This document shows, piece after piece, positions 31,086-38,964 of a stretch of DNA of 64,000 bases; position 1 is the stretch's first letter, and the number at the start of each line of letters is the position of its first letter. The translations under genes were made by a program, and so were the position numbers. The DNA is from Planctomycetota bacterium (GTDB lineage Bacteria; Planctomycetota; B15-G4; JADJEK01). Where the stretch lies: the NCBI GenBank assembly GCA_016709145.1, contig JADJEK010000004.1:1-64000 (forward strand), given 5' to 3'. Under the pieces are notes generated by a model. That model searched no databases and was not told where the DNA came from. It was given only the letters and a program-made list of their open reading frames with translations.

Positions 31086-33547
31086 TGACGGCGTCGACCG
31101 GCGCGAAACGGATCCTCGGCCTCGCGCTGGTCGTCGCCGCGGCGATCGCGACGCCGTTCGTACTGCGAATCGGCGCCGTCGACGACGCCGCGCTGCGCGG
31201 ACCCACGCTCGCACCGATCGACTTGCTCGAGCGCCTGCAGTTCGCGAACGTCGAGACCGAGACGCGTCGCATCGATTTCGGCAGCGCGAGCGGGAAGCGC
31301 CACTACGACGAACCGGATCCGCGCCGCCACGGCGACGCCAGCGGCTTCCTTTCGATGTCCGAGGAGGACGAGGAGCGACGTTGCGGCGTCGCGATCGGCC
31401 GCCGCGCCGACGTGCGCTTCACGCTGTTCTCGGAGCGCACGGTGCGAGTCGAACTCGAGGCGACCGGGTTGCCGCCCGAGGAGCCGCGACAGACGTTCAC
31501 GGTCCACCTGAACGACGACGCCGCCTCGATCGCCCGCGTGACGCTGCCGGCGTCGCCGACACTGGTGACCGTCGAGTTCGCGCTGCCCGAGAACAAGCTG
31601 CGGCGCGGTTCGAATCGCCTGTCGTTCCGCTTCGCCCACACGGTACGGCGCACCTTCGGCGACGAGCCGTTCCGCTACCCGATGGCCGCCGTGTTCCGCT
31701 CGCTGCGGTTCAAGCTCGACGACGGCGCGACCGCGCAGGCCGCCGCGCCCGGCGATCTCCGCGTCGCCACCTTCGCGAGTCCGGACGGCTCGCGCTTGCA
31801 GCGCGCGTTCGTGTTCGACGAAGGCTCGCGCGTCAGCGTGCCGCTGCGCCTTCCCGCGGGCCGGCCGCTGCTGAAGGCGCGCGTGTTCGTGCATCCCGAC
31901 GATCGTGCCGCCGATCGCGATGTGCCGTTCGTACTTCGCGTCGTGACCGCGGACGGCGCGCGCGACCTGATCGCGCAATGCCGACTCGATGCGCGCGGGA
32001 TCGCCGAGATGCGCGTCCCGCTCGAGATCGACCGCGACGTCTCGCTGTTCCGCGACAACGTCGTTTCGCTGCAGTTCGAGTCGGTCAGCCGCCCGATCGC
32101 GCAGCGTCCGTTGCGGATCGTGGTGGCCGATCCACGCATCGAGAACGGCAGCCCGGCTCCGGCGCTCGACAGCGCCGACGTCGCGACCAGCGCGTTGCGC
32201 GCCGCGTGCGCGGGCAAGAACGTGCTGCTGATCACGCTCGATGCCGCCGGTGCGCGTCACTTCACGGCGTACGGCGCGGACGCCGAACATGCGCCGACCG
32301 TCGACACGTTGGCGCGCGACGGCATCGTGTTCGAGGACACGTTCGCGCCGGCCTCGTACACGTTGCCGTCGATCGCGTCGTTGTTCTCGGGCACGTATCC
32401 GCAGACGCACGGCGTCGTCGACACTTCGAAGCGATTGGCCGATTCCGCGACGACTCTGGCGTCGGAGTTCGCGCGACGCGGCTACACCACGCTCGGACTC
32501 GTGACCAATCCGAATGCCGGAGCGGCCTACGGACTGAACCGCGGCTTCCAGGTCTACGACGAACTCAACCGCGACGCCCGCTTGTGGAAAGAAGGCGTCG
32601 CCGCGAGCGAGCTCGCGCCGCGGCTCGAGGCGTATTTGGGCGCGGCCAGGCTCAAGCGCCCGTTCTTCCTCTACGTCCACGTGTTCCAGCCGCACGCGCC
32701 GTATCGCCCGCCGGCTCCGTTCCTGACCACCCAACCGAAGCCGCCCGCCGACGGCACTCGCGCGCGGATCGACGCGTTCCGCCTGCATCAGGCCGACGAT
32801 TGGACCGAAGCCGACTTCGAGCAGTTGCGCGACCTGTATCGCGCGAACCTCCGCTACGCCGACGACGGCGTGCGCAAGGTCCTCGACGTGTTGCGCGCGG
32901 CCAACTTGATCGACGACACCGTGATCGCGGTCGTCGGCGACCACGGCGAGGCGTTCGGCGAGCACGGCACGCTGGAGCACGGCGACACGGCGTTTCGCGA
33001 GGAAGTCCGCGTTCCGTTCATCCTGCGCTTGCCCGATGCGGTGGGCCTGAAGCCGATGCGCGTCACCGGACCTCACTCGCTGGTCGACGTCGCGCCCACG
33101 CTGCTCGGACTGGTCGCGCCGGCCGACCGCGCGATCGAGTTCGACGGACTCGATCGCACGCCGATGATCGCCGGCGCGACGGAACGGGAGCGGCCGGTGT
33201 TCCAGCGCTCGCTCGGTGACCGGCCGCAGTTCGCATTGCGCGGATGGGGCCACACCTACATCGCCGACGTCCGGACGCGCGCCGAGTCCGTGTTCCGCGC
33301 GAGCACCGATCCCGACGAACGCGAAGCGCTCCGCGATGGCGAGGTGCTGCGCGAGTTCCTGCGTGCCGAACTCGACGCATTCCTCGGCAGCCGTGTACAC
33401 GTCGCTGCGCCCGACGTCGTCGCGGAGGAAGCCGTGCGACAGGCCAGCGAGATCGGCTACGCCGGCACCACTGCGCCGACGCGGAGTACGGGACCCGCGG
33501 CGAGCCCGTTGGCACGACGTCGACTGACGTTGCCCGAGAAACCCTGA
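31085..33547 (+). CDS. Membrane-anchored sulfatase-fold (alkaline-phosphatase superfamily) enzyme
   Basis: 820 residues, ATG 31085. N-terminal signal anchor (ILGLALVVAAAIATPFVL), two beta-rich accessory regions to about residue 375, then the sulfatase domain from NVLLITLDAAGARHFTAYG. Metal ligands: LDAAGARH at the start, and VVGDHGEAFGEHG with a later HGTLEHGD. At the nucleophile position the family motif C/S-x-P-x-R is replaced by T-L-P-S in ASYTLPSIASLFSGTYP. Thr at this position is typical of phosphoglycerol or phosphoethanolamine transferases and not of formylglycine sulfatases. It probably acts on an envelope phosphate ester or sulfate outside the membrane; exact substrate unknown. Confidence 0.82.
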   Translation: MTASTGAKRILGLALVVAAAIATPFVLRIGAVDDAALRGPTLAPIDLLERLQFANVETETRRIDFGSASGKRHYDEPDPRRHGDASGFLSMSEEDEERRCGVAIGRRADVRFTLFSERTVRVELEATGLPPEEPRQTFTVHLNDDAASIARVTLPASPTLVTVEFALPENKLRRGSNRLSFRFAHTVRRTFGDEPFRYPMAAVFRSLRFKLDDGATAQAAAPGDLRVATFASPDGSRLQRAFVFDEGSRVSVPLRLPAGRPLLKARVFVHPDDRAADRDVPFVLRVVTADGARDLIAQCRLDARGIAEMRVPLEIDRDVSLFRDNVVSLQFESVSRPIAQRPLRIVVADPRIENGSPAPALDSADVATSALRAACAGKNVLLITLDAAGARHFTAYGADAEHAPTVDTLARDGIVFEDTFAPASYTLPSIASLFSGTYPQTHGVVDTSKRLADSATTLASEFARRGYTTLGLVTNPNAGAAYGLNRGFQVYDELNRDARLWKEGVAASELAPRLEAYLGAARLKRPFFLYVHVFQPHAPYRPPAPFLTTQPKPPADGTRARIDAFRLHQADDWTEADFEQLRDLYRANLRYADDGVRKVLDVLRAANLIDDTVIAVVGDHGEAFGEHGTLEHGDTAFREEVRVPFILRLPDAVGLKPMRVTGPHSLVDVAPTLLGLVAPADRAIEFDGLDRTPMIAGATERERPVFQRSLGDRPQFALRGWGHTYIADVRTRAESVFRASTDPDEREALRDGEVLREFLRAELDAFLGSRVHVAAPDVVAEEAVRQASEIGYAGTTAPTRSTGPAASPLARRRLTLPEKP

Positions 33548-33571
33548 ACGCGATCCCGCGCGAAGCAGCGG

Positions 33572-33598
33572 ACGTGCGTCGATCGCATCGACGCACGT
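33572..33598. terminator. Bidirectional terminator hairpin
   Basis: A perfect 12-bp stem ACGTGCGTCGAT/ATCGACGCACGT with a 3-nt loop lies between the convergent sulfatase-fold gene and aroA, whose stops are 55 nt apart. There is no long T tract; a weak TTG follows on the plus strand. Confidence 0.65.
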
Positions 33599-33602
33599 TG
33601 CG

Positions 33603-34928
33603 TCAACGCGTCGACTGGCAGCGTCCCGCCGCTTTGCCGAGCAGCGCGTGGATCGCGTCGAGGTAGCCCGGATACGACTTCGTGATGGCCTCGAAGCCGC
33701 GGATGCGACTCGTGCCCGGCGCGGCGAGCGCGAGCGCGACCGCGAGGAACGCGATCCGGTGGTCGGCATGCGAGTCGACGTCGGCCGCGCGCAATCGCGT
33801 CGGTCCATGGACGATCAGGCTGTCGACGCCGGTCTCGACCTCGGCACCGAAGGCGCGCAGCGTCGCCGCGGTGGTCTCGATGCGATCGGATTCCTTGACG
33901 CGCAACTCACCGATGCCGAGGAAGCGCGACGTCCCCGGAGCGAGCGCCGCGACGCCCGCGAGCAGCGGGATCTCGTCCACGAGCCGCGGAACGTCGGCGG
34001 CGCCGACCGTGATCGAGTGCGTCGGCAGACCACCGCACTCGAGCGTGCCGCGCGGCTCCTGCGCCTGCGTGCTCCGATCGGATTCGACGACGTCGACGCC
34101 GAACGAACGCAATGCGTCGAGCGCGCCGGTGCGCGTCGGGTTCAGGCCGACGTCGGGCAACCGGATGCGCGAACCCGGCACGCACGCAGCGGCGCACGCG
34201 AGAGCGACGGCGGCCGAGACGTCGCCGGGGACGTGGACCGTAGCGCCGCACAGCAGAGCCGGACCTTCGACGGCGACGGCCCGTTCGGAGGTCGTCACGC
34301 GCGCCCCGAACGCGGCGAGCATGCGCTCGGTGTGATCCCGCGTCCGCAGCGGTTCGACGACGCGCGTCACTCCGTTCGCCGACAAACCCGCGAACAGCAG
34401 CGCGGTCTTGACCTGGGCGGACGCGACGTCGAGGACGTGTTCGCATGCATGGAGCGCCGTGGTGCCATGCACCCGGACCGGCAGGACGTCGGCTGCCGGC
34501 GCCGGACGCACGAGCCCCATCGACGCCAAGGGTCGTAGAACGCGCGCCATCGGTCGCGCACGCAACCCGGGATCCCCATCGATGGTGACGTCGCGATCGA
34601 GTCCCGCGACGACGCCGAGCAACAGGCGTGCGGTGGTCCCGGACGCTCCGCAATGGAGCGACACCGGGTCATGCGCAGTGCGGTCGATGGGACGTTCGAC
34701 GTCGAGCGCATGACCTCGGCGACCGATGCGCGCGCCGAGTCGCTCGAGCACGCGGATCGTCGCGTCGACGTCATCGGCGGCGAGTGCGCGCAGGATCGTC
34801 GTCGGCCCGCTCGCGAGCCCGCCGAGGAACAGTGCACGATGCGTGATCGACTTGTCGCCGGGCACGCGAACGTCGCTCGAGAGCGCCGGGACCGGACCGT
34901 CGACGATCAGCGTCGCGCGCGCGTTCAC
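33603..34928 (-). CDS. aroA: 3-phosphoshikimate 1-carboxyvinyltransferase (EPSP synthase)
   Basis: Transfers enolpyruvyl from PEP to shikimate 3-phosphate, step six of aromatic amino acid synthesis. 441 residues from a GTG at 34928, just upstream of DVRVPGDKSITHRALFL (substrate-binding K-S-x-x-x-R). Further family motifs are LHCGASGTTARLLLG, the DGDPGLRARPM loop, SAQVKTALLFAGL, TRDHTERML and KESDRI. Length is normal. The start overlaps the stop of the BY-kinase-like gene (GTGA), so both are read from one message. Confidence 0.95.
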   Translation of the reverse strand: MNARATLIVDGPVPALSSDVRVPGDKSITHRALFLGGLASGPTTILRALAADDVDATIRVLERLGARIGRRGHALDVERPIDRTAHDPVSLHCGASGTTARLLLGVVAGLDRDVTIDGDPGLRARPMARVLRPLASMGLVRPAPAADVLPVRVHGTTALHACEHVLDVASAQVKTALLFAGLSANGVTRVVEPLRTRDHTERMLAAFGARVTTSERAVAVEGPALLCGATVHVPGDVSAAVALACAAACVPGSRIRLPDVGLNPTRTGALDALRSFGVDVVESDRSTQAQEPRGTLECGGLPTHSITVGAADVPRLVDEIPLLAGVAALAPGTSRFLGIGELRVKESDRIETTAATLRAFGAEVETGVDSLIVHGPTRLRAADVDSHADHRIAFLAVALALAAPGTSRIRGFEAITKSYPGYLDAIHALLGKAAGRCQSTR

Positions 34929-35662
34929 TCGTCGGCGTCGTCCTCGTACTCCGCGACCGCGTCGGGATCCTGCGTGGACGCGTCGGTCAGGAACGCGCCG
35001 ATGACGTGAGCGCCGGCGCGCTCGAGCACGTGTCGCGCTCGCTCCGCCTGTTCGCGCCCGGTCGCGTTCATGCGCACGACGAGGACCACGCCGTCCGCGC
35101 GCGCGCCGAGCACGGCGGCGTCGGTGAACGGATTCACGGGCGGCGTGTCGCACAGGATGTGCGTGAACTGCTGCTTCAGCGAGTCGAGCAGGTTCTTCAC
35201 GCGCTCGGACGCGAGCAGCTCGGACGGATTGCGCGGCGGGCGGCCGGAGCGGATCACGTAGAGGTTCTGCACGCGCGTCTCGACCAGCACGTCGGCGAGC
35301 GTCGCCTCCTCGAGCAGCAGTTCCGACAGTCCCTTGCCGCCGCCGAGGCCCAGCAACTCCGCGACGCGCGGCGCGCGGAAGTCGGCATCGACGAGGCAGA
35401 CGCGCGTGCCGGGAGCTTCGGCCAGGCAGATCGCGATGTTGACCGCGGAGACGCTTTTGCCGTCGCCCTTCACGCCCGACGTCAGCACGACCGAGCGCGA
35501 ACCCTTGTTGCGCCCCATCGCCAGCAGGTTGGTGCGAAACGCACGGTACTGCTCGGCTTGCAACGCGCGCGGCTCGTGGTGCATCACGATGTGCGGATCG
35601 ACCGCCGTATCGGTGATGACGACGAGCGGCGTCGTGTCTTCGGTGTCCTGATCCTCGGCCAT
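34925..35662 (-). CDS. CpsD/CapB-like tyrosine kinase (P-loop ATPase)
   Basis: 245 residues, ATG 35662. Motifs of the BY-kinase cytoplasmic domain: EQYRAFRTNLL at the start, Walker A SGVKGDGKSVSAVNIA, Walker A' VCLVDADFRAPRV and Walker B HILCDTPPVNPFTDA. Such proteins control polysaccharide export together with a Wzc-type membrane protein, which is absent here. The C-terminus is acidic and has a single Tyr (AVAEYEDDADE), unlike the usual Tyr cluster. MinD/ParA-like localisation factors are the main alternative. Divergent from the coiled-coil/actin pair. Confidence 0.8.
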   Translation of the reverse strand: MAEDQDTEDTTPLVVITDTAVDPHIVMHHEPRALQAEQYRAFRTNLLAMGRNKGSRSVVLTSGVKGDGKSVSAVNIAICLAEAPGTRVCLVDADFRAPRVAELLGLGGGKGLSELLLEEATLADVLVETRVQNLYVIRSGRPPRNPSELLASERVKNLLDSLKQQFTHILCDTPPVNPFTDAAVLGARADGVVLVVRMNATGREQAERARHVLERAGAHVIGAFLTDASTQDPDAVAEYEDDADE

Positions 35663-35828
35663 GGCGGGCTCCAGCACGGGCTCGGCGAGCAGATCTACCC
35701 TATCGCCCTGCCGGAGTGAAACTCTTGACAGTCCGTTCGAGAAGGCGGGCGCGTGGGCGGCCGGCCCGCGCGCGACGTCCTCCAGCACGCAGCGCGCGGC
35801 GCGGCACGCGACGATAGGATGCCGCCGC

Positions 35829-36677
35829 ATGATCCTCGGCCTCGCCAACAGTCTGTTCCGCCTGTTCCGTGAGCACTCCGACGTCGTCTCCGTCGACAAG
35901 CTCAAGAAGGACGGCGTGCGATCGGTCACCGTGCTCGATTGGAGCCGAATCGACCAATTGATCGCGAAGGCCGTCGACGAGGCCTTGAAGAAGCGCGGCG
36001 TCGAACTGCCGGCCGATGCTTTGCAGTCGGTGAACCAGCAGGCGCGCGAGGCCTTCGCCCGATTGCTCGAACAGCGCGATCTCTGGCGCGACTCGGCGCA
36101 GACGCTGGAGCAGCAGAAGAACGAACTCGAAGCCAACCTGAACCGCCTCGTCGTGGAATTGGACACGGCGCGGTCGCAGTTGACGCGCGAGAAGTCCCAT
36201 CGCGTCACCGTCGCCGACGTCGCGGTCGGACGCGCGCAGATGGATTCGTTCGCATTGCGCTTGAAGGACGGGCTCGTCGAGCTGTTCAAGGGCAGCTCCG
36301 CCGACGCATCGCCGGAGCTGGCGCGCGCGGCGGCCGAACTCGCGGAACACTTGCTCGCCGACGAGAAGGCCCGTGCGTTGGCCGCGGCCAAGCAGGAGCA
36401 GGACGCGCGCATCGACCTGCTCGAGCGCCGCATCGCGAAGTTGAACGGCATGCTCGCGAGCAGCGATCAACTGGTCGAACGCTTGAAGGCGGCGAAGTCG
36501 CTCGACCCCGGCATCGAATCCGAGTTCCGCGAGGTCCAGGGCCTGAACACGGCCGACGCGAACGCCGGTGCGAAGCGCGGCTTGCTCGAGCAGATCTTCA
36601 AGCTGAACGTCGAGTTGCGCGAGGCCATCGGCAAGGATTCGCCGCCGGCGGGTGGATCGGCCGCAGCACCTCGATAG
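35829..36677 (+). CDS. Coiled-coil protein, probable partner of the downstream actin
   Basis: 282 residues, ATG 35829. The first about 18 residues (MILGLANSLFRLFREHSD) would form an amphipathic helix with large hydrophobics on one face and Arg on the other, like membrane-targeting sequences of FtsA or MinD (inference). Residues about 65-130 and 180-240 are strongly coiled-coil (QQAREAFARLLEQRD, LEQQKNELEANLNRLVVEL, QDARIDLLERRIAKLN). No signal peptide, so cytoplasmic. It ends in a Gly/Ser/Ala/Pro tail. It is 67 nt upstream of the MamK-like gene on the same strand with no terminator between, suggesting co-expression. Confidence 0.8.
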   Translation: MILGLANSLFRLFREHSDVVSVDKLKKDGVRSVTVLDWSRIDQLIAKAVDEALKKRGVELPADALQSVNQQAREAFARLLEQRDLWRDSAQTLEQQKNELEANLNRLVVELDTARSQLTREKSHRVTVADVAVGRAQMDSFALRLKDGLVELFKGSSADASPELARAAAELAEHLLADEKARALAAAKQEQDARIDLLERRIAKLNGMLASSDQLVERLKAAKSLDPGIESEFREVQGLNTADANAGAKRGLLEQIFKLNVELREAIGKDSPPAGGSAAAPR

Positions 36678-36744
36678 AACCTCGATAGAACGTGGCGCCG
36701 CACGGCACGAGCCGGCGGTCGCGAGATGGCAGGAGGGCGAGTCC

Positions 36745-37818
36745 ATGGCGGAAACAGTTGGCGAGGACGGAACGGCGCGCAAGGACCACGGTGTCCTCTA
36801 CATCGGCATGGACCTCGGCACGTCCCGCACCTCGATCGCGTGCAGCAACGGCGTGCGGGAGACCGTCGCCAGCGTCGTCGGGTATCCGAAGGACGTAGTC
36901 GCGCGCAAACTGCTGAAGAAGGACCTGCTGGTCGGACAAGAAGCGTTCGACAACCGGCCGGCGCTGGACTTCTACCGCCCGCTCGCGCACGGCGTGATCA
37001 AGGGCTCCGACGGCAAGGGTGATGCCGAGGACGCCAAGCGCAACCTGCAAGCGGCGCGCGACCTCGTGCGCACCGCGATCGGCCTGGCGAAGCCGCGCAA
37101 GGACGAGCTGCTCTACTGCGTCATCGGTGCACCGGCCCAGGCGTCGATCCACAACCAGCGCGCGATCATCGAAGCGGCGCGCGAGATCGTCGACTCGGTC
37201 ATGCTGTGCTCCGAGCCGTTCTCGGTCGCCTACGGCCTCGATCGATTGACCGACGTGCTCGTCGTCGACATCGGCGCGGGCACCACGGACCTCTGCCGCA
37301 TGCGCGGCACGATGCCCGCGGCCGAGGACCAACTCACGAACACGTTCGCCGGCGACCACATCGATCAGACCTTGCTCGAGCAGATCAAGGCCAAGTGCCC
37401 GGATGGCCAGGTCACGCCGAACATGGTGCGCCAGTGGAAGGAACGCTGGGCGTCGGTGCGCGACACCATCGAACCGATCCGCGTGCAGATCCCCGTCCGC
37501 GGCGCCCCCACCGAGGTCGACATCACCGACGCGATGCGCACGGCATGCCGGACGCTGGTCGGACCGATCGTCGACGGCCTGCAGGAACTGATCAGCACGT
37601 TCGACCCCGAGTTCCAGGACCGGCTGAAGAACAACGTGTTGATCGGAGGCGGTGGTAGCCAGATCGACGGCCTCAGCGACGTGGTCGAGCGCGAGATGCG
37701 CCGGCGCCTCGGCACCGGCCGGGTGACGAGCGTCGAAGAGCCGATCTACGCCGGCGCCAATGGCGCGTTGAAGATCGCACACGACATGCCTGCGGAATAC
37801 TGGGAGAAGGTGCGCTGA
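36745..37818 (+). CDS. MamK-like bacterial actin (MreB/Hsp70/actin ATPase fold)
   Basis: 357 residues, ATG 36745 with AGGAGG eight bases upstream. Phosphate-1 loop YIGMDLGTSRTSIAC (residues 19-33), a family-typical VVGYPKD at 44-50, connect-1 region SEPFSVAYGLD at 156-166, phosphate-2 loop VVDIGAGTTDLC at 173-184, GTMPAAEDQ at 188-196 and adenosine loop LIGGGGSQIDGL at 299-310; the C-terminus ends PAEYW. Order, spacing and wording follow MamK, the magnetosome actin, more closely than MreB, ParM or Hsp70, and length is the MamK length. All ATP-site residues look intact, so polymerising filaments are likely. No other magnetosome genes are in the window, so the function is probably not magnetosome alignment. 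Confidence 0.88.
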   Translation: MAETVGEDGTARKDHGVLYIGMDLGTSRTSIACSNGVRETVASVVGYPKDVVARKLLKKDLLVGQEAFDNRPALDFYRPLAHGVIKGSDGKGDAEDAKRNLQAARDLVRTAIGLAKPRKDELLYCVIGAPAQASIHNQRAIIEAAREIVDSVMLCSEPFSVAYGLDRLTDVLVVDIGAGTTDLCRMRGTMPAAEDQLTNTFAGDHIDQTLLEQIKAKCPDGQVTPNMVRQWKERWASVRDTIEPIRVQIPVRGAPTEVDITDAMRTACRTLVGPIVDGLQELISTFDPEFQDRLKNNVLIGGGGSQIDGLSDVVEREMRRRLGTGRVTSVEEPIYAGANGALKIAHDMPAEYWEKVR

Positions 37819-37830
37819 GGACGCCGACCG

Positions 37831-37852
37831 GGAACCCCCTTTCGGGGATTCC
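37831..37852 (+). terminator. Weak terminator hairpin after the actin gene
   Basis: GGAA-CCCC and GGGG-TTCC arms with one internal mismatch and a TTTC loop, 12 nt after the stop at 37818. Followed by CAAAG, no T tract. Confidence 0.45.
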
Positions 37853-37860
37853 AAAGTGCG

Positions 37861-37988
37861 TTGACGCCGCTCGCGAGTGTCCGATCCGGAGCGTCAGCCC
37901 GCGTTCGCTCGCGCGACGAGCATCTCTGTAAGTCCAGTTCAGGACTTCGTTGACGCCACCTAACAGGTGTCGTCACGGGCACCTAACA
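37861..37988 (+). promoter_or_regulatory. Upstream region of the sigma factor gene with direct repeats
   Basis: The 326-nt spacer 37819-38144 holds two copies of TTGACGCC (37861-37868, 37950-37957) and two copies of CACCTAACA (37957-37965, 37980-37988) with 14 nt between them; the first also forms the palindrome CACCT-AAC-AGGTG. Either TTGACG could serve as a -35 element. Repeated 9-mers one or two helical turns apart are typical of a regulator-binding site, but no regulator is identified. Confidence 0.4.
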
Positions 37989-38144
37989 ACGCCGTTTTCC
38001 GCCCTTTGGCGTTCGATCCCGCACAATCATGCAACCCGGCCCGTCGGGGCCGCTTACGGCGAGACCGGCCTTCCGGCTGCATTGGCATCGTCTCTGCTCT
38101 TACCCCCTCGACGCTTCCCCCTGCGACTTCGAGGAACCAGAGCC

Positions 38145-38741
38145 ATGCCTTACGACCTGCCCGTTGAAGTGGTTCGCCGCGCCCAGGACGGTGACTTGGA
38201 CGCGCAGCGCACGATCGCCGACACCTACACCCACCCGTTCACCGTGACCGCCCGTCGCTTCCTGGGCCAGCGGTTCCCCAACGAGATCGAGGATGCCGTC
38301 CAGGAGATCTTCCTGCGCATCTTCAATCACATCCGCGACTTCGACTTCGGACGCGGCGTCAAGTTCTCGACCTGGGTCTACACCTTCGCGCGCAACTACT
38401 GCTTCGACCGCCTGAAGTCGAAGAAGCCCGTGCCGCGCGCGCTGCCCGCGCTGTCGCGCCACCAGGAAGACGACCCGCTCGGCGATTGGATCGACGAGGA
38501 ACAGGGTCCGGACGCGAACGCGGCCGAGGACGAGTTCCTGACGTCGGTCGAGCGCGCGCTGAAGCGGTTGAAGCCGGACTCGGAGAACATCTTCCGCCTG
38601 CGCGAATACCAGGGCCTCGAGTTCCACCAAATCGCGAAGGTCCTGCGTCAACCGATCGGCACGGTGAAGTCGAAGCACTACCGGGCCTGCATCCGCCTGC
38701 GTGACCTGCTCGACCCGTTCCGCCCGTCGCGAGCGGCGTGA
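38145..38741 (+). CDS. ECF-type sigma-70 family RNA polymerase sigma factor
   Basis: 198 residues, ATG 38145. Region 2: FLGQRFPNEIEDAVQEIFLRIF and KFSTWVYTFARNYCFDRLKSKK (core binding and -10 recognition). Acidic linker DWIDEEQGPDANAAEDEF. Region 4: LKRLKPDSENIFRLREYQGLEFHQIAKVL followed by GTVKSKHYRACIRLRDLL (helix-turn-helix for -35). No anti-sigma factor gene is adjacent; the next features are a terminator hairpin and a tRNA. The direct repeats upstream may be its control site. Confidence 0.9.
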   Translation: MPYDLPVEVVRRAQDGDLDAQRTIADTYTHPFTVTARRFLGQRFPNEIEDAVQEIFLRIFNHIRDFDFGRGVKFSTWVYTFARNYCFDRLKSKKPVPRALPALSRHQEDDPLGDWIDEEQGPDANAAEDEFLTSVERALKRLKPDSENIFRLREYQGLEFHQIAKVLRQPIGTVKSKHYRACIRLRDLLDPFRPSRAA

Positions 38742-38766
38742 CGGTCGGTCCGAGCGAAAACGGAAC

Positions 38767-38798
38767 GGGGCCCGCACTCGAACTCGAGTGCGGGCCCC
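38767..38798 (+). terminator. Terminator-like hairpin after the sigma factor
   Basis: A perfect 15-bp GC-rich stem with a 2-nt loop (more realistically 14 bp with 4) begins 25 nt after the stop. Only GCTTCATGT follows, so the T tract is poor. It also separates the gene from the minus-strand tRNA. Confidence 0.7.
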
Positions 38799-38808
38799 GC
38801 TTCATGTC

Positions 38809-38882
38809 TGGTTGCCGGACTAGGATTCGAACCTAGACTCGCGGATCCAGAGTCCGCTGTCCTACCGTTAGACGATCCGGCA
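38809..38882 (-). tRNA. tRNA-Gln(CTG)
   Basis: Acceptor TGCCGGA/TCCGGCA, anticodon stem GCGGA/TCCGC around loop CTCTGGA (anticodon CTG), T arm with GGTTCGAATCC, encoded CCA. 74 nt. Reads Gln CAG, the main Gln codon in this GC-rich genome; it complements the TTG isoacceptor at 7848. Confidence 0.95.
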
Positions 38883-38964
38883 CGAAGGACGAACAATCTA
38901 GCGGCGCACGCGGATTCCGACCAGAAACCACTTCGAGAATCCGGTCGTCGCGCAGCGGAAATTC

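Noticed and set aside
31085..33547. Formylglycine-dependent sulfatase
   Set aside because: The nucleophile position reads T-L-P-S, not C/S-x-P-x-R.
36745..37818. Magnetosome gene cluster
   Set aside because: Only the MamK-like gene is present; no mamA, mamB, mamE or similar genes in 64 kb.
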